Below are positions 1 to 6,294 of a DNA stretch of 10,494 nt, piece after piece. The notes beneath the pieces are model-generated. The model was given only the letters and a program-made list of their open reading frames with translations, did not search any database and was not told the DNA's origin. How positions within the stretch are numbered: position 1 is the first letter of the stretch; the number at the start of each line of letters is the position of its first letter. The stretch comes from an uncultured Lysobacterales bacterium (GTDB lineage: Bacteria > Pseudomonadota > Gammaproteobacteria > Xanthomonadales > SZUA-36), in contig CALKKN010000295.1 in the NCBI GenBank assembly GCA_937995275.1, positions 1 to 10,494 of the forward strand. The letters run 5' to 3'. Made by a program: the position numbers and the translations under genes.

Positions 1-1
1 G

Positions 2-109
2 GTCAAGCCGGGCGTTACGGCTCTGCGCCAGCGATTCCTGGACATGAAATACTGTTTCGGCGCCGACGAACTCGAGGATCGCCTGGCCGAACTGCATCGG
101 CTGGTCTGA
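2..109 (+). CDS. C-terminal tail of an unidentified protein (partial)
   Basis: An open frame enters from the left edge and ends with TGA at 107-109, leaving 35 residues. The tail is charged and probably helical (FGADELEDRLAELHRLV at the end), and codon use is GC-rich like the neighbours. I do not recognise the family and nothing catalytic can be seen. The gene is convergent with the aminotransferase, whose stop lies 48 bases away. That 48-base gap contains the palindrome GCCCGGGC but no hairpin with a T-tract that would mark a terminator. Confidence 0.6.
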   Translation, partial: VKPGVTALRQRFLDMKYCFGADELEDRLAELHRLV

Positions 110-157
110 GCCCCTGTCAACGGCCCGGGCTGGCGGGAGCAGGGAAGCGAGACTCCT

Positions 158-1501
158 TTATTCGAGGGTCTTCTGCACGTCCGAGCGCATGAAGGACCGG
201 AAGCCCTCGGCATCGTCTGCCGCCTCGGCGATGCGCTCGACCGCAGTCGCGAGGTCGGCCGCCCCGGTGGCGATGGACAGGCGCAGGAAGTGCTGGCCCT
301 CGCTGTCCAGCCGGCCGAAGGAGCGGCGGTCCATGGTCGCCACGTGGTAGTGGTACAGCAGGAACAGCTGGAACAGCGTGGCCGGGCTGGAATCCCGGCG
401 CACCACCTCCGGCAAGGCGTCGTAAGCCTCCTCTATACCCAGTCGCTCGACTACACCCGCGATGTTCGGAAATACGTAGAACGCGCCCTTGGGCTTCTGG
501 CAGCGGATACCCTCGAGGCCGTTGAGCCCGGCGACCACCTGGTCGCGGCGGCGCTGGAAGGCCGCGTTCATCATCCCGATGGCGCTCTCGCTGCGCAGCG
601 ATTCCAGCGCAACGCGCGCGCCCTCCTGGTTGTAGGGCGGGATGCTGGCGAAGTAGTTGATGTTCAGGTTGCGGTGCACCTTGGCTTCGGCCACGGTCGG
701 ATAAACCGCCCAGCCGACCCGGCCGCCGGTCCAGGAGTAGGTCTTGGACACGGCCGAGGCGATGATCGTGCGCTCCGCCATGCCGGGCAGCGAAGCGATC
801 GAGACGTGGTCCTCGCCGTCGAAGACGATGGACTCGTAGGCCTCGTCGGAATAGACGCGCACGTTCGGCGGCGTCTTCTCGAGGATCAGATCGGCGAGCG
901 CCTGGAGCTCGGTCCGGGTGGCCACGCCGCCGGTCGGGTTGGACGGGAAGTTCAGGTAGATCAGCTTGGTCTGGTTGCTGATCAGCGGCTCGAGTTCCTC
1001 GGTGGTCAGCGAGAAGCCATGGTCCTCCTGCAGGTGGATCGGCACAGGCTTTGCACCGACGTAAGGAATGTAGGACTCATACAGCGGGTAGCCGGGTGTC
1101 GGATAGATGATCTCGTCGCCGCGCTCGCAATAAGCCTGTTGGGCGAAGCCGATCGACGGCCGGGCGCCGGGGAATACGACCACCCGCTCCGGGTCGATCT
1201 CGTCAAGCTCGCGATCGGCGGCGATCTTGGCGGCCAGGGCCGCGCGCAACTCGGGCGTGCCCTGCGGGTCGCAATACGTGGTTTTCCCTTCGCGGATTGC
1301 GGCGATCACGGCCTCGGCAATGTGGTCGGGCAGCGGGAAGTCGGGCTGACCCAGGTTGCAGCGGATGACCCGTTCGCCGTCGGCCTCCTCCACCGCGATA
1401 ATCCGCGAGCCGAAGCCGAAGGCGGCTTCCGTCCCCATCAACTCCACTCGCTCGGCGAATACCGTTCCCAACCCGTGCTTTTCGTTGTGCGCATCGTTCA
1501 T
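158..1501 (-). CDS. PLP-dependent aminotransferase, class I/II (AspAT-like fold)
   Basis: This is a soluble fold-type I aminotransferase of 447 residues, probably acting on an amino acid and a 2-oxo acid in the cytoplasm. The N-terminal LGQPDFPLP (50-58) and the TYCDPQGTPELR stretch (75-86) are typical. SNPTGG (187-192) and SDEAY (218-222) supply cofactor contacts. SKTYSWTGGRVGW (252-264) carries the Schiff-base lysine K253. FLRLS near 406-410 supplies the arginine (R407) that normally binds the substrate carboxylate. All key residues are present. The frame is open upstream to a TTG at 1540, but I chose the ATG at 1501: GGGGA lies about 8 bases before it, and the likely promoter at 1550-1577 would start RNA only a few bases before 1540. 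Substrate specificity cannot be read from the sequence. It is transcribed alone, divergent from the small membrane protein. Confidence 0.9.
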   Translation of the reverse strand: MNDAHNEKHGLGTVFAERVELMGTEAAFGFGSRIIAVEEADGERVIRCNLGQPDFPLPDHIAEAVIAAIREGKTTYCDPQGTPELRAALAAKIAADRELDEIDPERVVVFPGARPSIGFAQQAYCERGDEIIYPTPGYPLYESYIPYVGAKPVPIHLQEDHGFSLTTEELEPLISNQTKLIYLNFPSNPTGGVATRTELQALADLILEKTPPNVRVYSDEAYESIVFDGEDHVSIASLPGMAERTIIASAVSKTYSWTGGRVGWAVYPTVAEAKVHRNLNINYFASIPPYNQEGARVALESLRSESAIGMMNAAFQRRRDQVVAGLNGLEGIRCQKPKGAFYVFPNIAGVVERLGIEEAYDALPEVVRRDSSPATLFQLFLLYHYHVATMDRRSFGRLDSEGQHFLRLSIATGAADLATAVERIAEAADDAEGFRSFMRSDVQKTLE

Positions 1502-1549
1502 GTTCTGCGTTCCCCGGCTTGCAGCGGCCGCGCGGGCCAACCCGCTTAA

Positions 1550-1577
1550 AACATAGCAGACACGGACATAACGGCAA
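1550..1577 (-). promoter_or_regulatory. Probable sigma70-type promoter for the aminotransferase
   Basis: On the minus strand TTGCCG (1572-1577) is followed after 16 bases by TATGTT (1550-1555). Each box matches four of the six consensus positions. Transcription would start near 1543, about 40 bases before the chosen ATG at 1501. This fits that start and argues against the TTG at 1540. Confidence 0.4.
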
Positions 1578-1675
1578 TGATCCAGAGCAGCTGCCGGACG
1601 GTCACGGCGGATTGGTCATTGCCCGGACAAACCTGTAACTTGTGTGCCCGATGCCAGCGACAGGATTGCCGGGAA

Positions 1676-1879
1676 ATGAAAAAATTCGAGCTTCATCTCG
1701 ATGCATTGATCACGATAGCCGTGGTGCTTGTTCTCGCGGTTGGCTTCATCGTGTATCAGCGGCATCAATACTCAAAGGTTATGCAGGAAAATATCGACCT
1801 GACGTGGGAAATTGAGACGTTGAAAGTAGATTTTCAGAGCATTGCCGACCGCCTCGATGCCTGCACAAACGGCAATTAG
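1676..1879 (+). CDS. Small single-pass membrane protein with coiled coil
   Basis: A 67-residue protein begins MKKFELHLDALITIAVVLVL. After a short charged N-terminus comes one hydrophobic segment (about residues 11-28). Next is a polar amphipathic helix (QENIDLTWEIETLKVDFQ and onward) with heptad-like spacing, ending in ACTNGN. The arrangement of short cytoplasmic tail, membrane anchor and extracytoplasmic coiled coil recalls FtsB/FtsL-type proteins, but I see no specific similarity and assign no function. The frame is open further upstream to an ATG at 1577. I prefer 1676 because the protein then starts directly before the anchor, AGGA lies 10 bases upstream, and the 33 extra residues look unlike a protein. 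Base composition is noticeably more AT-rich than the neighbours. It could be strain-specific or not expressed. Confidence 0.55.
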   Translation: MKKFELHLDALITIAVVLVLAVGFIVYQRHQYSKVMQENIDLTWEIETLKVDFQSIADRLDACTNGN

Positions 1880-1889
1880 GCGGTATTTT

Positions 1890-1940
1890 TGGGGTCAGAG
1901 TAAAAACGCTACGTTGTCGGGTTGGGTCGCTTTCGGCTCC
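1890..1940 (+). repeat. Dispersed repeat, copy A (TGGGGTCAGAGTA family)
   Basis: The stretch begins TGGGGTCAGAGTA and aligns without gaps to copy B at 4657 over 34 bases (1890-1923) with five mismatches. The two then share GGCTCC after a spacer of different length. Copy A lies between the stop of the small membrane protein (1879) and the stop of the acyltransferase (1954). From memory, short GGGGTCAGAGT-type sequences recur near REP-associated or IS200-like transposases in Proteobacteria. No transposase is present here. Confidence 0.7.
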
Positions 1941-1953
1941 GTTGTTCCTGTAC

Positions 1954-2850
1954 TCATTCTCTGGCGTGCTGAAGTTCCGTGATCAGTTCATCCTTGTGTC
2001 TCCACAGGTGCCGGACCCAGGCCTCGAGTTCTCCCCGGAATTCCAGGTTACTCGCGAAATTTCTGCCAAGCAAATGGCCGGGTATCGGCAGTTGTCGTGT
2101 GTGCACGACGACCCGGGGAATCTGGCCAGAGACCAGCCGCCACAGGTTCGGGGGCGCCGCTCGGTCCCCGCCGGTGTACAGGATGGTGACGTCAACCAGG
2201 GCATCCAGTTCCTCGCCCAGGGCAAAGAACACCTGCCCGATGCCGCCGATGCGCGGTTCCAGGAGGTTTCGGTAGGAACTTTCCCGCCCCATTCGCTTGC
2301 CCTCTGAAAACCGCGTCCCTTCCGGAAAGTTCATTATGGCCACCGGCATGCCCCTGAATTTCTCGCAAGCCGTGCGGGCATTTTCCAGGTCTTTGCCTTT
2401 GAGCTCCGGTCGGCGCGCCATCAGTTCCTTCGAGTATCGCTTCATGAAGGGCATGTCCAGGGCCCACCATGCCTGGCCCAGGACCGGCAGCCAGAACAGG
2501 GATTCTTTGACGAAAAATCGGAAAAACGGCAGGCGACGATTGAAACTGCGTTGGAGCACGAGGACGTCCGCCCACGTTTGGTGGTTACTGATCACGGCGT
2601 AACAGCCCTTGCTGCTTAGCCCCCGGGGCACTTCGACATCCCAGCGGGTTATGCGCATGAGGGCAAACAGGGCGTTATTCACCGAGATCCAGAGAACGGG
2701 AAGTTTCGCCAGGAACCGACGCACGCGACCCAGGGTTGCGGCGTTCGGCGACAGTAGTTTGGCGAGAGCGCACACAAACAGCACCAGGCTCAGCAGGATC
2801 GTGTTGACGCTGAGCACCACCAGCACCACCACGCCCCGGGCGATCTGCAT
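1954..2850 (-). CDS. yihG: Lysophospholipid (1-acylglycerol-3-phosphate-type) acyltransferase, YihG-like
   Basis: A 298-residue inner-membrane acyltransferase of the PlsC superfamily, expected to transfer a fatty acyl group to a lysophospholipid acceptor. A strongly hydrophobic N-terminal helix (about 6-33) anchors it. The catalytic HX4D motif is NHQTWAD (H90, D95). The acceptor-binding FPEGTRF sits at 175-181. ALDMPFMKRYS (130-140) and the KGKD and CEKFR stretches closely match what I remember of E. coli YihG, and the length is similar. I start at the ATG at 2850. The frame is open far upstream, but that part overlaps the preceding gene in another frame. A TTG 24 bases upstream of the ATG is a possible alternative start. 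No strong ribosome site is seen. It follows the flavoprotein gene by 40 bases and is probably co-transcribed with it. No terminator is visible after the stop. Confidence 0.88.
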   Translation of the reverse strand: MQIARGVVVLVVLSVNTILLSLVLFVCALAKLLSPNAATLGRVRRFLAKLPVLWISVNNALFALMRITRWDVEVPRGLSSKGCYAVISNHQTWADVLVLQRSFNRRLPFFRFFVKESLFWLPVLGQAWWALDMPFMKRYSKELMARRPELKGKDLENARTACEKFRGMPVAIMNFPEGTRFSEGKRMGRESSYRNLLEPRIGGIGQVFFALGEELDALVDVTILYTGGDRAAPPNLWRLVSGQIPRVVVHTRQLPIPGHLLGRNFASNLEFRGELEAWVRHLWRHKDELITELQHARE

Positions 2851-2890
2851 GACTTTGGCAAGAGTACGCAATGCGGCAGTCCCGGAGGCG

Positions 2891-4543
2891 TCAGAAGAAG
2901 CGCTCAACCAGCTTCTTCGAATAGGCGACAACATCCTCGACGGTCTCGAACGACAACAGGCTGCCCGCGTAATAGGTGTTCTGTTTCCCCTGCAGCGCCT
3001 CGATGCGGTCAAAGTAACCGGCGGCCATATCCTCCGGCCCGACATGCGGAAAATAGCGCCAGGCAAACTGGTTGTCGATGCTCACCAGGCGGCCTCCCAG
3101 ATTGTGGATATCCCGCTCGAGACGGCCGGCGACGTCTTCCAGGGAAAACTCTTCCGCCGCGCCGTAGGCATAGGCGACAGTGGTTTCCGGTCGCGCCCAA
3201 CCTCGCGCCAGCAGACAGGTCACGCCGGGCCCCGGCAACGGATGTATCGATATCGATGCGTTGGGGAGGCCTTGCGTGCTGCACACCGTTGCGTAATAGC
3301 TGTTGTAGCGAATGCGTGAGAATAACTGCTCCTCAGCCGGTGAAGCGTCGAGGAACGTGAGGGCCTGATCAAGCGGCGACGCGATCAGCAGAACATCGCA
3401 TTCCAGCCGCTCAAGGCGAGTGCGGAGCCGGGTCATGGAACCTCGCTCCACCCGCACAACCTCGTTGCCGAGGCGCACGTCCAGGCTCGCTGCGACTGAG
3501 CGCCACAGGCCCTCGTAGCCGCCTGCGATCCGGTAACTCCCCGTGGCCCCGAGTGCCCCGGCTTCGACCACGACATCACCGACCGTGGGGCTGCAGCACT
3601 TGCCACCCACGCGCTGATTCGCCTCCAGAACAACCACCCTGGAGTAACCTCTTTGTTTGAGGAAATACGCTGCCGAGAGCTCCGCCGGGCCGGCGCCAAC
3701 GATGCAGATCCGGCGATTCGGGTCGTGGCCGCGCTGCAGCCACGTTACGAGGACCTGGGCGAACGTCTTGTAAACGATCGGATGCAACTCGGCGATCGCG
3801 TCGAAGTCGGAGCGCGCCAGGCGGACCAGCAAAGAACGCTTTGTCGCCTTGACGGTCGCGGACCGATCGGCGCCGGTCACGATGGCGATCTCGCCGATCG
3901 TTTCTCCGGGCAGGATCTCGTTCAGGAACACCGGGCCTGCGTCGCCATCTGAAAATGCCGCCATTCGGCCGTCGATCAATGCATAAAGGGCATCGCCGGG
4001 ATCGGCCTGGCGGAACAGGATTTCGCCGGGCTCGAGTTCCAGCCAGTCGACCTGCTGGCGGATTTGGCGCTGCACGGCGTCGTCCAGCGGCCCGAACAGG
4101 CGCTGCAGAACCCGGGACAATTGCTGTTTACGAAGACGCTCGCTGAACAGCGACGAGAGCGTTTCCAGCAGCGATTCATCAGCGGCCACAAGTGATCGAA
4201 AGCGGTCCGGCTCGAATCGCAAAAGGCGGGTTGGCTCCAGTGCCCGCAAGGTCTGTGCGCGTGTCCCGCCGGTGAGCAACTGGAGTTCGTCGACTATGTC
4301 ACCGGGATTGAGTTCCTGGGCCCTGCCGGACGGCGTGAGTTCCTGCAACCGGCCGGTGACGATCAGATAGGCGCTGTCAAAAGCTTCGCCGGCTTCGCAC
4401 AGTATGTCGCCGGCCGCAAGCCTCGTTTCCTGCGCGCTTTCAAGCAGGCGATTGCGAAACGCCGGGTCGAGCCGGCCGAGGACAGTCCGGGCGGAAAAAT
4501 TCAAAAACGATGATTCCTTAGCGTGGGCGAACGCAAGGACCAC
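2891..4543 (-). CDS. Fusion of two cyclic-nucleotide-binding domains with a short FAD amine-oxidase-like domain
   Basis: A 550-residue soluble protein with three parts. Residues about 20-130 form a CRP-like cNMP domain whose phosphate cassette (DELQLLTGGTRAQTL) is degenerate. Residues about 145-270 form a second cNMP domain with an intact cassette (GEIA at 217-220, RSA at 227-229), so cAMP or cGMP binding is plausible. From 278 a Rossmann dinucleotide site begins (ICIVGAGPAELSAAYFL). It is followed by LEANQRVGGK and a C-terminal NTYYAGSLLSFETVEDVV (522-539), as in FAD-dependent amine oxidoreductases. The third glycine of GxGxxG is Glu288. The flavin part is only about 270 residues, whereas relatives are usually above 400, and GATGSYR (332-338) runs straight into IAGGYEGLW. 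The GTG at 4543 has no ribosome site. A TTG at 4504 has AAGGA about 10 bases upstream and would give 537 residues. The substrate is unknown. Confidence 0.8.
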   Translation of the reverse strand: MVLAFAHAKESSFLNFSARTVLGRLDPAFRNRLLESAQETRLAAGDILCEAGEAFDSAYLIVTGRLQELTPSGRAQELNPGDIVDELQLLTGGTRAQTLRALEPTRLLRFEPDRFRSLVAADESLLETLSSLFSERLRKQQLSRVLQRLFGPLDDAVQRQIRQQVDWLELEPGEILFRQADPGDALYALIDGRMAAFSDGDAGPVFLNEILPGETIGEIAIVTGADRSATVKATKRSLLVRLARSDFDAIAELHPIVYKTFAQVLVTWLQRGHDPNRRICIVGAGPAELSAAYFLKQRGYSRVVVLEANQRVGGKCCSPTVGDVVVEAGALGATGSYRIAGGYEGLWRSVAASLDVRLGNEVVRVERGSMTRLRTRLERLECDVLLIASPLDQALTFLDASPAEEQLFSRIRYNSYYATVCSTQGLPNASISIHPLPGPGVTCLLARGWARPETTVAYAYGAAEEFSLEDVAGRLERDIHNLGGRLVSIDNQFAWRYFPHVGPEDMAAGYFDRIEALQGKQNTYYAGSLLSFETVEDVVAYSKKLVERFF

Positions 4544-4546
4544 ATT

Positions 4547-4574
4547 TTACAACAGGAGGTGGGGTTACAACAGG
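4547..4574 (-). repeat. Perfect 10-base direct repeat upstream of the flavoprotein gene
   Basis: TTACAACAGG occurs at 4547-4556 and again at 4565-4574, read on the minus strand as CCTGTTGTAA. On the minus strand TTGTAA, 15 bases, then TAAAAT resembles promoter boxes with a short spacer. RNA would then begin at or after the GTG at 4543, which would favour the TTG at 4504 as the real start. The pair may be an operator or may be chance. Confidence 0.4.
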
Positions 4575-4656
4575 ATGTCGGGTGGCTCCATAATTCTTCC
4601 GCACCGTACGGCCGGCGGCGAAAATCAAGACGCCCGGGACAGCGACGTTCCATTCT

Positions 4657-4701
4657 TGGGGTCAGAGTATAAACTCCTCGTTGTAGGGTTTCGTAGGCTC
4701 C
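4657..4701 (+). repeat. Dispersed repeat, copy B (TGGGGTCAGAGTA family)
   Basis: Same orientation as copy A. Positions 4657-4690 match 1890-1923 at 29 of 34 bases, including TGGGGTCAGAGTA, CGTTGT and GGGTT. Both copies then continue to GGCTCC after spacers of different length. Copies A and B flank the flavoprotein/acyltransferase pair and little else. Confidence 0.7.
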
Positions 4702-4709
4702 CCCTATAA
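4681..4709 (+). other. Imperfect hairpin at the end of repeat copy B
   Basis: TTGTAGGG (4681-4688) can pair with CCCTATAA (4702-4709) over eight positions with one G-U pair and a 13-base loop. There is no T-tract after it. It may be the folded end of a REP-like element rather than a terminator. Confidence 0.35.
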
Positions 4710-4745
4710 GTGGACAGGTAAAAGCTGGAGCTGCTGTGCCGCCGG

Positions 4746-4772
4746 CACCACCGACTGGTGCACGAGGGTGGT
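4746..4772 (+). other. Two mutually exclusive short hairpins before the permease gene
   Basis: CACCA (4746-4750) pairs with TGGTG (4756-4760) across a 5-base loop. Alternatively ACCACC (4748-4753) pairs with GGTGGT (4767-4772). The two stems share bases and cannot form together. They lie upstream of the only -10-like box seen, so they would be in the mRNA leader only if transcription starts earlier. Short stems like these also arise by chance. Confidence 0.25.
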
Positions 4773-4825
4773 CTCGTCCGACGGCCCCGGTCTTCTGCAG
4801 GTGTACTCCATCGCGCGAAAGCTGC

Positions 4826-4831
4826 TATAAA
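4826..4831 (+). promoter_or_regulatory. Possible -10 box for the permease gene
   Basis: TATAAA lies 35 bases before the ATG at 4867 in an otherwise GC-rich stretch. No good -35 box is found 16-18 bases upstream (GTACTC there), so the promoter may need an activator, or the match may be accidental. Confidence 0.3.
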
Positions 4832-4866
4832 TAGACCGACGTCCCCAATTCCGAGCGAGAAGAACA

Positions 4867-6195
4867 ATGCCAAGTCCCGGATGGTTTCTGTCCTCCAGTT
4901 CCCGCACCCGTTACGCCACCGGCGCGTTGGCCTACTTCGCGCAGGGCATCCCCAAGGGCCTGCTGCACATCGCGCTGCCGGCCTGGCTGGCGTTCGAGGG
5001 TGTCGCGCCGGCCGAAATCGCCGCTTTCCTGGGCGTGATCATGCTGCCCTGGGCTTTCAAGCTGTTGATCGGGCCGGTGATGGACCACTACGAGTTCCTG
5101 CCGATGGGCAAGCGGCGGCCGTGGGTGCTGGCCATGCAGTTGGGCATGGTGGTCAGCCTGTTCGGCCTGGGGCTGGTCGACGATCCCGCCAGCCAGGTCG
5201 GGTTGCTGATGGCGGTCGGTTTCGTCATCAATGCCTTCACGGCCGCGCAGGACGTGGCCGTTGACGGCATGTCCATCGACCTGGTGCCGATCGAGGAGGA
5301 AGGTCGGCTTAACGCCTATATGAGTTTCGGCAAGGCGATCGGCTGGGCCGCGACTTCGGCCGCGACCGGCAGCCTGCTGGTGCTGGCCGGTACGAAGGTT
5401 ACCGGAGTGGTCTGCGGCCTGGGCGCGGCCGTCATTTTCGTTTACCTGCTGCTCGTGCGCGAGCGGCACGCGGAGCGCCTGCTGCCCTGGACAAAGGGCG
5501 AAGCCTCGCCCAAGAACGAAGCGCCGCCTTCGTTCAGGCAGGTGTTTTCCGATCTGAACCGGGTGCTGTGGAGCCGGGCCAGCCTGGTGATCATGCTGAT
5601 CATGTTCATGGCCGGCATGTTCAGCGGCTACGGGCGTGCCCTGATGCCGATCGCCGCAGTGAAGGTCTTCGAGTTCTCCACGCCGCAGTGGTCCGATCTC
5701 AACGCGGTGATGGGCTTCGCCGGCGCGGTGGTCGCCCTGTTCCTGGGGCCGATTATCGACCGCCGCGGCGCCAAGTCCGTAATGGGCATCACCATATTGC
5801 TGACGGGCGTGCACGCCTTCACCCTGGCCAGTACCCAAGAGCTGTGGACCAACAGCACCTACGTGATGGTCATGATGTCGTTGTGGATCCTGCTGCTGCC
5901 CATCATCATGGTCTGCGTGCTGGCCCTGGCGATGAGCATCTGCACCAGCGGGGAATCGGCCACGCAGTTCGCCATCTACATGTCGGTCTGTAACATCGGC
6001 GCCACAGTCGGCTCGCTGTTCTACGGTGCCGTCGCCGAAATAACCAGCTGGAGCCAGAACTACGCCCTGATGGGCCTGATCGTCTTCCTGCTGTTGCTGT
6101 CCATCCTGCTGGTGCGCACCCACGGGCACCCCGAGGAGCTGCTCGAGACCGAAGGCGCAGGCGGCCGCCACATGCGGGAGATCCACCGCACCTGA
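4867..6195 (+). CDS. AmpG-like MFS permease (PAT family)
   Basis: A 442-residue inner-membrane transporter with about 12 hydrophobic segments in two halves, joined by a charged cytoplasmic loop near 198-235. YFAQGIPKGLLHIALP (23-38), WAFKLLIGPVMD (62-73) and RRPWVL (83-88) match the signatures of AmpG and related acetyl-CoA or muropeptide transporters. So does TAAQDVAVDGMSID (125-138). In the second half GPIIDRRGAKSVMG (294-307) is the usual MFS loop motif. AmpG itself imports anhydromuropeptides for cell-wall recycling. No recycling gene is next to this one, and AmpG-like paralogues of unknown substrate are common, so I do not assign the symbol. The start ATG has a weak GAGAAG site. The gene appears to be transcribed alone and is convergent with the hydrolase operon. 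Confidence 0.88.
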   Translation: MPSPGWFLSSSSRTRYATGALAYFAQGIPKGLLHIALPAWLAFEGVAPAEIAAFLGVIMLPWAFKLLIGPVMDHYEFLPMGKRRPWVLAMQLGMVVSLFGLGLVDDPASQVGLLMAVGFVINAFTAAQDVAVDGMSIDLVPIEEEGRLNAYMSFGKAIGWAATSAATGSLLVLAGTKVTGVVCGLGAAVIFVYLLLVRERHAERLLPWTKGEASPKNEAPPSFRQVFSDLNRVLWSRASLVIMLIMFMAGMFSGYGRALMPIAAVKVFEFSTPQWSDLNAVMGFAGAVVALFLGPIIDRRGAKSVMGITILLTGVHAFTLASTQELWTNSTYVMVMMSLWILLLPIIMVCVLALAMSICTSGESATQFAIYMSVCNIGATVGSLFYGAVAEITSWSQNYALMGLIVFLLLLSILLVRTHGHPEELLETEGAGGRHMREIHRT

Positions 6196-6196
6196 A

Positions 6197-6216
6197 GGCT
6201 GCAGCGTGGCGCAGCC
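6197..6216. terminator. Hairpin between convergent genes, weak terminator candidate
   Basis: GGCTGC (6197-6202) pairs with GCAGCC (6211-6216) across an 8-base loop, starting one base after the permease stop. No T-tract follows on either strand, so intrinsic termination is doubtful. The rest of the gap to 6294 shows nothing clear. Confidence 0.3.
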
Positions 6217-6294
6217 GCCCTATGTGGTCTGCGCTGAATTCATGGAGTTCACTGCGAGGCGAGACCTGGACGGCGATGAACCCGTTGGTCGGGA

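Larger units (their letters stand above)
4544..4866. other. Divergent intergenic region, about 320 bases
   Basis: This gap separates the minus-strand flavoprotein gene from the plus-strand permease. It holds a 10-base direct repeat (4547-4574), dispersed repeat copy B (4657-4701), a hairpin (4681-4709), overlapping alternative hairpins (4746-4772) and a possible -10 box (4826-4831). No convincing gene is seen. A plus-strand frame of 45 codons from the ATG at 4575 runs through repeat copy B and looks accidental. Confidence 0.6.

Noticed and set aside
290..1549. Long plus-strand open frame (419 codons) opposite the aminotransferase
   Set aside because: The translation has no family motif and is rich in residues expected from reading a high-GC gene backwards. 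The minus-strand frame carries every aminotransferase motif.
2851..3319. Minus-strand extension of the acyltransferase frame to 3066, and a plus-strand frame from 2609
   Set aside because: Both overlap the C-terminal end of the flavoprotein gene. The extension is Arg/Ser-rich and unlike the family N-terminus, which begins at the membrane anchor.
4555..4709. AGGAGGT on the plus strand followed by ATG at 4575 and 45 codons
   Set aside because: The spacing of about 14 bases is too long, the frame runs through repeat copy B, and the peptide has no protein-like features.
4825..6186. Long minus-strand open frame (453 codons) opposite the MFS permease
   Set aside because: The product is a His/Gln/Asp-rich shadow caused by the codon bias of the permease, with no hydrophobic core or motif.
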